From NCBI GenBank assembly GCA_963744935.1, contig CAVUVM010000001.1, positions 248,001-312,000 of the forward strand: DNA of 64,000 nucleotides, written 5' to 3'. The DNA is from Bog-473 sp963744935 (lineage in GTDB: Bacteria > Actinomycetota > Acidimicrobiia > Acidimicrobiales > RAAP-2). This document shows, piece after piece, positions 16,506-26,057 of this stretch; position 1 is the first letter of the stretch; every line of letters begins with the position of its first letter. The notes beneath the pieces are model-generated. The model did not search any database. It was not told the origin of the DNA and was given only the letters and a program-made list of their open reading frames with translations. The position numbers and the translations under genes were made by a program.

Positions 16506-17981
16506 TCAGGCGAGCGGCCAGGCGATGGCCTTGGTCTCGAGGTACTGCTCGAGGCCCTCGATGCCGCACTGGCGGCCGATCCCGCTGTCCTTGTAGCCGC
16601 CGTAGGGCGAGTCCGCGCCGTACCAAAGGCCCCCGTTGACTCCGATGGAGCCGGTGCGGATACGCCGGGCGATGGCGGTGGCGCGCTCCTCTGACGCCGA
16701 GACCACGCCGCCGGAGAGGCCGTAGTGGCTGTCGTTGGCGATGCGCACGGCGTCGTCGTCGTCCTCGTAGGCGATCACGCAGAGGACCGGCCCGAAGATC
16801 TCCTCTTGGGCGATGGCCATGGAGTTGTCGACGTCGACGAAGAGCGTCGGCTCCACGAAGTACCCCTTGGGCAGGTGCGAGGGCCGGCCGCCGCCGACGA
16901 CCAGCTTGGCGCCTTCCTCTTGCCCCTTCTCGATGTAGCCGAGCACGCGGTCGCGCTGCTTGGCGCTCACCACCGGTCCCATGACGACGGCGTCGCTCGA
17001 GGGATCGCCGTAGGGCACTGCGGCCATGCCGGCGCTGATGAGCTCGACGCCCTCGTCGTAGCGCGAGCGCGGCAGCAGGAGTCTCGTCTGCATGGCGCAA
17101 CCCTGGCCCGCGTGCACGCACACCATGGAGGCCATCGGGACAGTCGAGGGGAAGTCCGCGTCGTCGCACACGATCATGGCCGACTTGCCGCCGAGCTCGA
17201 GGAAGACGCGCTTGAGCGTGGCGGCGCCCTTCTCCATGATGCGCTTGCCGGTGGCGGTCGACCCCGTGAACGAAATCAGGTCCACCTTGGGCGACAAGGT
17301 CAGCTCCTCACCGACGAGGTGGTCGGCCGAGGTCACCACGTTGACGACGCCGGCGGGGATGTCGGTCTTCTCGGCGATCAGGCGACCCAACCGGGTTGCG
17401 TTCCAGGGCGTATCGGGCGCGGGCTTGATGATGGTGGTGTTGCCGGTGGCCAGGATCGGGCCCAACTTGTTGAGCGTGACCTCGACCGGGTAGTTCCACG
17501 GGATGATGGAGCCGATAACCCCCATCGGCTCCTTGATCACGCCACGCCGGCTGGCCATCCCCATCATTTCTGTGTTCGGGAGCGAACGCTCCCACTCGAA
17601 CTCGTCGATCATCTTGGTGGGCCAGCCCAGGGCCTCGTCGACCGGCCAGTCGACCTGCGCCGCGAAGGTCATCATCCGCGGCGTGCCGACCTCGGCGATC
17701 ACCTCTTCCCGGAACTCCTCGCGCTCGGACTCCAGTGCGGCCTGGAGCTGCTCGAGGCAGCGCTTGCGCAGGGCGCGGTTCGTCGACCAGTCGGTCTCGT
17801 CGAAAGCGCGACGGGCGGCGTCGATGGCACGCCGCATGTCGTCCGCGGACGCATCGGCCACCTGGCCGAGCACCTCTTCGGTAGCGGGGTTGATGTTGTC
17901 GAAGCGCTTGCCCGACGCCGCCTCGACGAGCTCACCGTCAATGAGCATGCGGACTTCACCGCTTCCGGCCTGGCTGGACAT
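16506..17981 (-). CDS. aldehyde dehydrogenase (NAD(P)-dependent)
   Basis: 491 residues, full length. Catalytic Cys295 is in HAGQGCAMQT and the general-base Glu262 in LELGGK; cofactor-binding PWNYPVEVTLNKLGP and SFTGSTATGKRI are present, as is EEIFGPVLCVIAY near the C terminus. It oxidises an aldehyde to the acid and belongs to the broad ALDH family; substrate not deducible. It is the intact paralogue of the frameshifted gene at 8158-9677 and could compensate for it. The gene is convergent with the isochorismatase-like gene and is the last of the catabolic cluster before the secretion genes. Confidence 0.95.
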   Translation of the reverse strand: MSSQAGSGEVRMLIDGELVEAASGKRFDNINPATEEVLGQVADASADDMRRAIDAARRAFDETDWSTNRALRKRCLEQLQAALESEREEFREEVIAEVGTPRMMTFAAQVDWPVDEALGWPTKMIDEFEWERSLPNTEMMGMASRRGVIKEPMGVIGSIIPWNYPVEVTLNKLGPILATGNTTIIKPAPDTPWNATRLGRLIAEKTDIPAGVVNVVTSADHLVGEELTLSPKVDLISFTGSTATGKRIMEKGAATLKRVFLELGGKSAMIVCDDADFPSTVPMASMVCVHAGQGCAMQTRLLLPRSRYDEGVELISAGMAAVPYGDPSSDAVVMGPVVSAKQRDRVLGYIEKGQEEGAKLVVGGGRPSHLPKGYFVEPTLFVDVDNSMAIAQEEIFGPVLCVIAYEDDDDAVRIANDSHYGLSGGVVSASEERATAIARRIRTGSIGVNGGLWYGADSPYGGYKDSGIGRQCGIEGLEQYLETKAIAWPLA

Positions 17982-18061
17982 GTGTCGACCCCTTTCGGAT
18001 CTTCAAGGATCACTGCGAATTTCCCCGCGTGGGCGAGGCTACGTTTCGCCGGCGAAACCGG

Positions 18062-19549
18062 TCAAGACCGCCCGGGCGTGCACCGTCTGACCCTCAATCC
18101 CTTCCAAGCTTTCCGCAACCCTCGGTCACCCGGCCACGCCCGCAGCTGCAGGCGCGCCGGCGGCAACGTCCCGTACACCAGCACCGCGTGCCCGCGGGGC
18201 AGGCAACGCAATTCCTCGGGACGCAGCAGTCGTCGTGGCCCTGTGGTCGAGGTGGTCGACCGCCGTCCCGCCGGGTCTCGCGTGATGGAGGGTTGGGCAA
18301 CCTCCTCGTCCCCGACCAGGTGGCTGGCGTAGTCGAGCGTGTCGGGGTCGGCGATGCCGGGGAGGAACAGCTTGGCGCGGTGGTTGTTCAAGACGGTCGG
18401 GGCGCGCGCGCCGAACCGTCCGCGTACTTGCGCCAGGTCCTGCCAGACCGTGACCAGCTGGATCCCGTGCGACGCGCACGTGGCGGCCAGCCCGTCGAGC
18501 TCGGGCAGCGGTGCGATGTGGGCTGCCTCGTCGAGGACGACGAGCAGCGGCGGGTCGAGTGGGCGGCCCGCCCTCGTGGCCGTCGCGAAGGCGTGCGCGA
18601 GGACCTGCTGGGTGATCGTCGTGAAGTAGCCCCGCAGCCGGCGCTGGTCGTGCGCCGGCGCGCACAGGAACAGCGTGTTGGCGCCACCGAGGAGCTGCTC
18701 GGGCTCGAAGGACGGTGCGCCCGCCCGCGCCGGCGCCTCGTGGGCGAACGGCGCCAGCACCGTCTCGGCCGTGGTGTATACGGAGCTGCGTGTGCGCTCG
18801 TCGCGGCACCAGGTTGCCTGCGCCGCGTGCAGCGGTTCGGCGACACCCGCGCGTTCCAAGATGCCCGCCACCTCTCCCACCTCCTGGGTGTCGACCCAGC
18901 GCACAACGTCGGAGACGGGTCGGTCCTCGAGCGCGGCGGCGAAGAAGAGTGGGGCGAGCAACTTGGCCGCGGTCGCGTACCAAAACTCGCCGTCCGCCGT
19001 CGTGCCGCCGGCTTTGGCGGCCTCGCACAGGTCAGCGGCGATCCGGCAGGCGCGCTGCCAATCGCCACACCCGGTCAGCGGCGACCAGCGACTCCGGCGC
19101 GCCGCGGTCGACCCCGTCGGGTCGAGGCACCACACCTGGCCCCGTCGGCTGCAGGCGCCGAGCGTGTGGTGGAGCAGATCGCTCTTGACGCTGGCGGCCA
19201 CGACGGGTCCGCGCCAGCCGAGGATGGCGGGCACCGCGAGGCGGGTCGTCTTGCCGCTCTGGGTCGGCCCGACGACCACGAGCGACTGCGCCCGCTCGGC
19301 GGCCACCACGCCGGCACGGACGATGCCCGGCGACACCCCCAGCACGAGCCGGCCCGGTGATGGCACGTCCGCCCGCACGAGGAGCGGGCGCAGGTCGCGT
19401 CGGCGGGCCCAACGCGCGCCACGTCGTCCGCGTGCCCGTCTGGACCCGTGCCCGGTTCCCGTAGGCCAAGAGCCGCCCGCATACGAGATCCCAGCCAGCA
19501 GCGCGCCGCCGAGGGCGACCGGCACCACGGCCGACTCGATCCCGGTCAT
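18062..19549 (-). CDS. type IV secretion/conjugation coupling-type ATPase (TraD/TraG/VirD4-like)
   Basis: 495 residues from ATG 19549. N-terminal hydrophobic segment about 6-25, a basic stretch, then Walker A GPTQSGKTT (94-102) and Walker B LLVVLDEAAHI (335-345); EFWYATAAKLLAPLFFAAAL and ITQQVLAHAFATA fit the hexameric VirD4/TraG motor. It would recruit DNA or protein substrates to a type IV secretion channel at the inner membrane. A longer reading to 19648 overlaps the previous gene and is arginine-rich noise. It lies 40 nt downstream of the VirB4-like gene and is the last gene of this set. No relaxase was found beside it. Confidence 0.85.
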   Translation of the reverse strand: MTGIESAVVPVALGGALLAGISYAGGSWPTGTGHGSRRARGRRGARWARRRDLRPLLVRADVPSPGRLVLGVSPGIVRAGVVAAERAQSLVVVGPTQSGKTTRLAVPAILGWRGPVVAASVKSDLLHHTLGACSRRGQVWCLDPTGSTAARRSRWSPLTGCGDWQRACRIAADLCEAAKAGGTTADGEFWYATAAKLLAPLFFAAALEDRPVSDVVRWVDTQEVGEVAGILERAGVAEPLHAAQATWCRDERTRSSVYTTAETVLAPFAHEAPARAGAPSFEPEQLLGGANTLFLCAPAHDQRRLRGYFTTITQQVLAHAFATATRAGRPLDPPLLVVLDEAAHIAPLPELDGLAATCASHGIQLVTVWQDLAQVRGRFGARAPTVLNNHRAKLFLPGIADPDTLDYASHLVGDEEVAQPSITRDPAGRRSTTSTTGPRRLLRPEELRCLPRGHAVLVYGTLPPARLQLRAWPGDRGLRKAWKGLRVRRCTPGRS

Positions 19550-19589
19550 CGGCTCCGTCGCACCGAGCGCGCCGCCTACCGACCCCGGC

Positions 19590-20993
19590 CTACGACGCCG
19601 ACCCCGAGCGAGACGCCGACCCCGACGCCAACCCCGACATGGCCGCATCGGTATCAGCGATCAGGCGTTCTGTCGCGCTGAGACGGTGCTGGACGAGAAA
19701 AGACCGCTGGCCGATCTTCCACAGCGCGATGCCCCGACGGAGCTGGGGTAGCAGCTCGGACTCGGTGTTCGAGAGGGACAACAGCTCCGTTGCCGCCTCC
19801 AACTCGCCCGGCGACTGCGCGTAGATCACCCGCGTTTCCGAGTCCGCCAGCAGACCCTGGGCGAGCGCAACTTGTTCGGAGTCGGAGGCGCCGACGGAGC
19901 GGAGGTCCGAGACGCGGTGCAGCACGGCGATGTTGGACACGCCGAAGGCTCGTGACAGCTTCCACGAAGACTGCAGCCAGCGCGCCACCCCGAGATTGGA
20001 GAGGATGGCCCACGCCTCGTCGACCACGAGGAAGAAACGGCCTCGCCCCCCGCCCGGGGCCGGCCTCGCGACCGGCGTCGCGCCGGCGTCAGCCCCGGTC
20101 GCCGAACGCGCCAGCGCCGCCTGCAGCCACGCGGTGGCGCACGCCATGAGAACCCCCAGCGCCGCCGACGAATAGAGAGCGGACAGGTCGAGGATGACCA
20201 GCGGAGCCGAGAGGTCGAGGCCCGGCGTGGTCGGCCCGTCGAACATGCCGCACAGGTCGCCGTGCACGAGCCGGCGGAGTTCGAGCGCGACGTCGCGCCC
20301 GTCCTCGAGCAGATCGCGCAGCGTGGTGCGCAAGGCCCGCGCGGCGTCCTCGCGCGGCGCGAGGAGCGCCTCGACCACCATCGGAACGGTCGGCACGGCG
20401 TGACCCGCGCTCACGTCTTCGAGCGCCGCGCCCAGCGCGGCGCGTTCGCGAGGGGTGAGGTCCCGCCCCAGGCACGAGCTGGCCAGCGACGACAGCAGGC
20501 TCATGCGCCGCCGACCCGTGGCGTCGCGCTCGAGGTCGGGCGACCCCGCGTCCATCAGCTCCGGTCCCGGGTCGAGCGGGTTCAGCCGGATCGACCCGCC
20601 GGGCCGGAGCGCCACGGGCCGGACACCCCAGGCATCGGCCAGGTCGGCGTACTCGCCCTTGGGGTCGACGACCCATGCCCGGCGCCCGAAGACCGCCTGG
20701 CGCCACAAGAAGGTCTTGACGAACGCGCTCTTGCCACGACCGATCTGCCCGAACACCACCATGTTCGGGTTGGACACCACACCGGCGGCGTAGAGCTCGA
20801 AGGGGTCGAAGACGAAGGAGCCGCCGAGAAGGTCGTCGCCGATGACCACGCCCCGCTGGCCCAGGCCGGCCTCGGCAATGAACGGGTACGCGGCCCCCAG
20901 GTTGCGCGTCGTGACCTGATGCGCCGGCACCTTCGGCATTCGCTCCCTCATGAACACTGAACGGTCGGCTGGTCCGGACGGACTCGGACTCAC
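19590..20993 (-). CDS. VirB4/TraC-like conjugation ATPase
   Basis: 467 residues. Walker A GQIGRGKSA at 82-90 and Walker B FFLVVDEAWAI at 320-330, followed by the SWKLSRAFGVSNIAVLHR segment typical of VirB4 C-terminal motors. The usual N-terminal VirB4 domain is absent, so this is the motor domain alone; the missing part may be supplied by the SCO6880-like protein at 26058-27464. The C terminus is a low-complexity Ser/Gly/Ala/Arg tail encoded by imperfect repeats of GACGCCGACCCCGA read on the other strand (about 19598-19640). Start at 20993 or a nearer ATG at 20951. Its upstream neighbour on the plus strand is 58 bp away, so promoters are shared. Confidence 0.85.
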   Translation of the reverse strand: MSPSPSGPADRSVFMRERMPKVPAHQVTTRNLGAAYPFIAEAGLGQRGVVIGDDLLGGSFVFDPFELYAAGVVSNPNMVVFGQIGRGKSAFVKTFLWRQAVFGRRAWVVDPKGEYADLADAWGVRPVALRPGGSIRLNPLDPGPELMDAGSPDLERDATGRRRMSLLSSLASSCLGRDLTPRERAALGAALEDVSAGHAVPTVPMVVEALLAPREDAARALRTTLRDLLEDGRDVALELRRLVHGDLCGMFDGPTTPGLDLSAPLVILDLSALYSSAALGVLMACATAWLQAALARSATGADAGATPVARPAPGGGRGRFFLVVDEAWAILSNLGVARWLQSSWKLSRAFGVSNIAVLHRVSDLRSVGASDSEQVALAQGLLADSETRVIYAQSPGELEAATELLSLSNTESELLPQLRRGIALWKIGQRSFLVQHRLSATERLIADTDAAMSGLASGSASRSGSAS

Positions 20994-21051
20994 AGGGGTG
21001 CAATACCCGTTGTTCCATGGTTAGAGTTCAGGGACATCCGGTCGGCGAAGG

Positions 21052-22106
21052 GTGGGGCACGTGCTGGCGGTGACGTTCGCAGATCTCTGGTTCAGGGCCC
21101 GACAGTTCCTCATGGCCGTCGTCGGGGTGGCCCTCGTGCTCGCCCTGGCGCTTGCCCTGAGCGGGTTGGCCGACGGCTTTTACTCCGAGGTAGCCGGGAC
21201 GGTCGACGCCTTCGGCGCCACGTCGTGGGTGATGTCGGACTCGGCTCAGGGTCGGCTGACTGCGTTCGCTGCTTTTCCGGCGGCGGACGAGCGTGCCGTG
21301 GCACAGGAGCCAGGCGTCCGGCACGCGTCTGCCGTGCTCGTCGCCCCAGCTCAAGTCGTCTTCGTGTCCGGGTCGACGCAGCCGCTGACGGTCAACCTCT
21401 TCGGCGTTCGGCCGAACGGACTGGGCGACCCTCAGGTGGCCTCGGGCCACCCGCTCAGTGGCGCTGGCCAAGCGGTGGTCGACACCAAGGTGGGTGGGGT
21501 CGGCGATGTTCTCTCACTGGGCGGACGCCGCTTCGATGTCGTCGGGACGGTCGACAGCCGCACGATGACGGGTGGCACCCCGCTGGTGTACATGACGCTG
21601 GCAACCGTGCAGCAGGCAGTGACCGGGGGACGCCCGCTCATCACGGCTATCGCCACAAGCGGGACTCCGACGAGAGTGCCGGCGGGTCTCGTGGTCCTCT
21701 CGCCGGCGAAGGTCATCACCTCCACCGTTGGTCAATTGAAGACCGGCGTGCAGTCGATCGACAACACGCGTTGGTTGATGTGGTTCGTGGCCGCCGCCAT
21801 CGTCGCCTCGATGCTGTACGTCGCAGCGTTGGAGCGAAAACGCGACTTCGCTGTGCTCAAGGCGCTCGGATCCTCCTCGCGGGCGCTCTTCTTGAGCCTC
21901 CTCGTCCAGGCCGTGGTGGTGACACTGCTCGCGGCCGTCCTGGCCGAGTTCCTGGCGAGTGCCCTGACTCCGACTTTTGCGCAGCCGCTGGACATCACGC
22001 CCGAGGCGCGGCTGGTTCTCCCCCTGGTCGCAGTGGTGGTCGGCGTGCTGGCCAGCCTGACGGCCTTGCGTCGCGTCACCGGCGCCGACCCGGCGGCGGC
22101 TTTCGG

Positions 22107-22110
<4 letters not shown>
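21052..22110 (+). CDS. ABC transporter permease, FtsX/MacB type
   Basis: 352 residues from GTG 21052. One N-terminal membrane helix (about 18-40), a large extracytoplasmic domain (about 45-235), then three C-terminal helices (WFVAAAIVASMLYVAALERK, SLLVQAVVVTLLAAVLAEFL, LVLPLVAVVVGVLASLTALR). This is the FtsX-like topology of lipoprotein or mechanotransmission ABC systems rather than an importer. It overlaps the ATPase gene by ATGA (22107-22110). The pair resembles, from memory, the mycobacterial Rv0072/Rv0073 and Rv2563/Rv2564 pairs, whose substrate is uncertain despite glutamine-transport labels. It is transcribed opposite to the secretion genes around it. Confidence 0.9.
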
Positions 22111-23090
<980 letters not shown>

Positions 23091-23216
23091 CTCGGTGTGG
23101 CACGCCGGCGACGGCGGCCTCGGCGATGAATGTGTATGCAGCGGCGCTGGAAGCTTCTCCGTTACGTTGGCGCTGGCCGTGGCCGACCCCCGGTTCACGG
23201 GGAAGGTGGAGCGCAC

Positions 23217-23909
23217 ATGAGCGAGCCGAGTCGTACATCCCAGTCCCTCGTGGCGTCGCTGGCCGCACTGACCGTGGTGAGCGGCTTCCTCGATTCCGTG
23301 AGCTTCCTCGGTCTGGGTCACGTCTTCACCGCCAACATGACGGGGAACGTGGCTCTCCTGGGCTTCGCGGTTGCAGGCGCGGCCGGGTTCTCCGTGACCG
23401 CCAGCCTGTGCGCCCTCGGTGCTTTCCTCGTCGGGGCCGCGATCGGTGGTCGCGTCGCCCGTCGGGCGCCGGTACGCCGCAACCTCATGATGGTCGTGAT
23501 GTCGATGGAGGTGAGTCTGACGATCGTGGCTGCGCTCATCGCCGCCGGTGTCTCGGCGTCGGGGATCGCATCGGGCTGGCCACGGTTCACGGTCATCTCG
23601 CTGCTCGCCGTCAGCATGGGCGCCCGCAACACTGCCGTCCGCCGCCTCGGTGTGGCGGACATGACGACGACGGTGCTCACGGCGCCGCTCACCGGCCTGG
23701 CCTCGGACTCGTCCTTCGCAGGGGGCAACAACCAGAACGCGTCGCACCGCCTCACCTCGGTCGTCTCCATGTTCGTCGGGGCAGTGGTGGGCGCGACCCT
23801 GACGATCCACGTGCACCCCGCCGTGGCTCTCGGGGTGGCCGCCGTCTTGGTGACGGCGACGGCCGTCTACCTGCTGCGGGAACGCCCGCCCGAGCTGAGC
23901 GTCGCCTGA
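23217..23909 (+). CDS. YoaK/DUF1275 family membrane protein
   Basis: 230 residues from ATG 23217, which has GGAAGGTGGA upstream; an in-frame extension to 23130 has no such site. Six hydrophobic segments, with the family signatures GFLDSVSFLGLGHVFTANMT and GNVALLGFAVAG at the N terminus and SMGARNTAVRRLGVADMTTT in the middle. Function of the family is unknown; it is usually annotated as a putative transporter. It follows the ABC pair by 126 bp on the same strand and is convergent with the Nudix gene 17 bp away. Confidence 0.9.
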   Translation: MSEPSRTSQSLVASLAALTVVSGFLDSVSFLGLGHVFTANMTGNVALLGFAVAGAAGFSVTASLCALGAFLVGAAIGGRVARRAPVRRNLMMVVMSMEVSLTIVAALIAAGVSASGIASGWPRFTVISLLAVSMGARNTAVRRLGVADMTTTVLTAPLTGLASDSSFAGGNNQNASHRLTSVVSMFVGAVVGATLTIHVHPAVALGVAAVLVTATAVYLLRERPPELSVA

Positions 23910-23926
23910 CGTCGCGGCACACCCGG

Positions 23927-24409
23927 TCAGACCACGCGCCCGTCCTCGAGGTAGACGCAGTCCTGCGCGGCGAGCGCCGCCCCCACACGGCGGCGCAGGG
24001 GACCGCTCAACAGCTCGAGCGCGCGGGCCGGCTCGGCCACGAGGTACTCGGACAACTCCTCCGCCTGCAGCTCGATCCGCGCCAGCTCCTCATCAAGAAC
24101 CTCGCCGCAGTCGAAGAGGAACCGCATCCCTCCCGGCTTCGACGGCTTCGGGCGCAAGAAGTCCACCACGACGAGGCGACCGTGGGTGACGTCCAATGCG
24201 ACTTCTTCTCGCACCTCGCGGCGGCAGGCTTCCCACGGCGTCTCCCCGTCGGCCTCCATGATCCCGCCCGGGATCGTCCAGTGCGCCTTGTACGTGGGGT
24301 TGACGATCAGGAGCCGCCCCGCGCCGTCGAAGATCAGTGCGCCGGACGACGCCGGGATGCGCGGCAGGACGAACGGCACCGCGTCGCCACCATCGCCCGC
24401 CCCCGTCAC
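23927..24409 (-). CDS. Nudix hydrolase
   Basis: 160 residues. Nudix box GIMEADGETPWEACRREVRE with REVREE supplying the metal-binding glutamates; one residue longer than the textbook spacing between G and E, and the final glycine is alanine. It hydrolyses a nucleoside diphosphate linked to another moiety; the substrate is unknown. The ATG overlaps the sulfatase stop (ATGA at 24406-24409), so the two are translationally coupled, a combination I do not recognise from a known pathway. Confidence 0.92.
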   Translation of the reverse strand: MTGAGDGGDAVPFVLPRIPASSGALIFDGAGRLLIVNPTYKAHWTIPGGIMEADGETPWEACRREVREEVALDVTHGRLVVVDFLRPKPSKPGGMRFLFDCGEVLDEELARIELQAEELSEYLVAEPARALELLSGPLRRRVGAALAAQDCVYLEDGRVV

Positions 24410-26031
24410 GCGATACCGAGCCGCTGGAGCTGCTCCTCGGGCGCCGCCACGTCCTTCAACGCCACCCGCAACAGCTCCACCATGTCTGACTCCTCGGCGC
24501 CGCCCGTGCCCGCGCGGTTCTCGTCCTCGCCCGGGTCCGACCCCAGATCGAAGAGGAAGTGCGCGTCAATGACGTTGTGACCCACCCAGAAGGGGAGGCG
24601 GTCGCCCGGCTCGAAGGGCTGGCGGATGACGGGGATGTCGGTGCCCGGTGGATAGTCCAGGCGGGCGCGACGGTCGGGCGGTGGCAGGCGGACCAAGTCC
24701 TCGAGGCCGTGGATCGTCATGGTCGACCACCGGTTGGACCACATGGAGAGAGGGAAGTTCGTTCCGTCGGCGCCGCGGGCGTACTTGAGCCGCCCGTCGG
24801 TGACCTGGACCCAGTTGCCGTAGACGCCCCCGATGGCCCACTCGCGCGTCTGCTCCGCTGCGCCGAGCAACAGCGGGACGAGCGACGCGCCGTGCACCGC
24901 GCCGCGCGGCGTGACGCCGAACACGTCGGCGATGGTGGCGTGGATGTCGACGTTGGTCGTCAACGCGCCGCGGGTCGCGCCGCCGGCCACGCCGGGCCAG
25001 GACACCAGCAGCGGGGTGTGGCCGAGCGTCTCGTACTGCATCACGCCGGGCTTGCCCCAGATGTCCTTCTCACCGAGATAGTGGCCGTGGTCCGTGCAGA
25101 CGATCACCGCCGTCGAGTCCCACAGCCCCCGCTCCCCTAATGCCGCGAAGACCTCACCCACCCAGTGGTCGATCATCGACAGCTTGGCGCCGTAGTTAGC
25201 GCGGATGTGCCGGCCCTCGCGCTCGCTCAGGCGGCCCTGCGCCACCGCGCCGATGTCGTACGGCGGCCAGATGAGCAGCTCGCCCTCCCAGTCGGGGTCG
25301 TAGCGGCCGACCCACGGCTCGGGCGTGTCGAAGGGCTCGTGCGGGTCGAACTCGTCGACGAAGAGGAGGAAGGGCGCGTCGTCCGGCGCGCCGCGGCGCA
25401 GCCAGTCCGACGCGATGCGCATGGTGCGCGGCCCCGGGAAGTCCTCCTCGGCTCGGAAGAACGAGCGCGAGCAGTCGTAGGGTCGCTCCCCCGAGTCCAT
25501 GCCGAGTCGCTCGCTCCAGTACCAACCGCCGCTACGCGCCGGCAGCGCGGGCGCGCCGACGTACGACGGATCGTGATAGGTGCGCCACGGATCGCCCTCG
25601 TGCCCGCGCACGTAGTCCCACACGCTGAAGTCGGTGTGATAGTTCTCACCGCCGACTTCGAAGAGGTGCGGGTGGTCCGACACCAACATGGTGGTGACGC
25701 CCGCCCGCCGCAGCGCCTGGGTGATCGGCTCCTCCCAGATCTCGATCGATCCCCACGGCCGCCACAAGAAGTCGAGCGACCCGCACAAGATGTCGTGGCG
25801 CGCCGGCATGCACGGCAGTGAACCGGTGACGTGCGACGTGAATCGCACCGCCCGCTCACGGGCGAAGCGATCGAGGTTCGGCGTCTCGAACTCCGTGCCG
25901 CCGTAACTGCCGAGCATGTGACGGTTCAGGCTGTCGAGGAGCAGCACGACGAGGTTCGTGGGGCCGCCGCGGCCTTCCGCCGCGCCCGTCGCGGCGGGTG
26001 ACTCGTCGGCTGCGCCGGGCATGGACGCCAT
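24406..26031 (-). CDS. sulfatase (formylglycine-type, alkaline-phosphatase superfamily)
   Basis: About 541 residues from ATG 26031 (or 26022). The modification motif CMPAR (Cys74 with this start) matches C-x-P-x-R of arylsulfatases, whose cysteine becomes formylglycine. Metal ligands are visible in VVLLLDSLNRHMLGSYGG and in CTDHGHYLGEKDIWGK. No signal peptide is present; a Pro/Ala-rich N terminus precedes the fold, so it is cytosolic unless exported by another route. It would hydrolyse a sulfate ester, possibly also phosphonate or phosphodiester esters. It begins 27 nt after the SCO6880-like gene, in the same direction, and ends overlapping the Nudix gene. Confidence 0.9.
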   Translation of the reverse strand: MASMPGAADESPAATGAAEGRGGPTNLVVLLLDSLNRHMLGSYGGTEFETPNLDRFARERAVRFTSHVTGSLPCMPARHDILCGSLDFLWRPWGSIEIWEEPITQALRRAGVTTMLVSDHPHLFEVGGENYHTDFSVWDYVRGHEGDPWRTYHDPSYVGAPALPARSGGWYWSERLGMDSGERPYDCSRSFFRAEEDFPGPRTMRIASDWLRRGAPDDAPFLLFVDEFDPHEPFDTPEPWVGRYDPDWEGELLIWPPYDIGAVAQGRLSEREGRHIRANYGAKLSMIDHWVGEVFAALGERGLWDSTAVIVCTDHGHYLGEKDIWGKPGVMQYETLGHTPLLVSWPGVAGGATRGALTTNVDIHATIADVFGVTPRGAVHGASLVPLLLGAAEQTREWAIGGVYGNWVQVTDGRLKYARGADGTNFPLSMWSNRWSTMTIHGLEDLVRLPPPDRRARLDYPPGTDIPVIRQPFEPGDRLPFWVGHNVIDAHFLFDLGSDPGEDENRAGTGGAEESDMVELLRVALKDVAAPEEQLQRLGIA

Positions 26032-26057
26032 CGTACGCAGCGCCGTTCGGCGCGGAG

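Noticed and set aside
19595..19645. GACGCCGACCCCGA repeats read as a separate minisatellite
   Set aside because: They lie in frame in the C-terminal tail of the VirB4-like protein and are best explained as a low-complexity coding tail.
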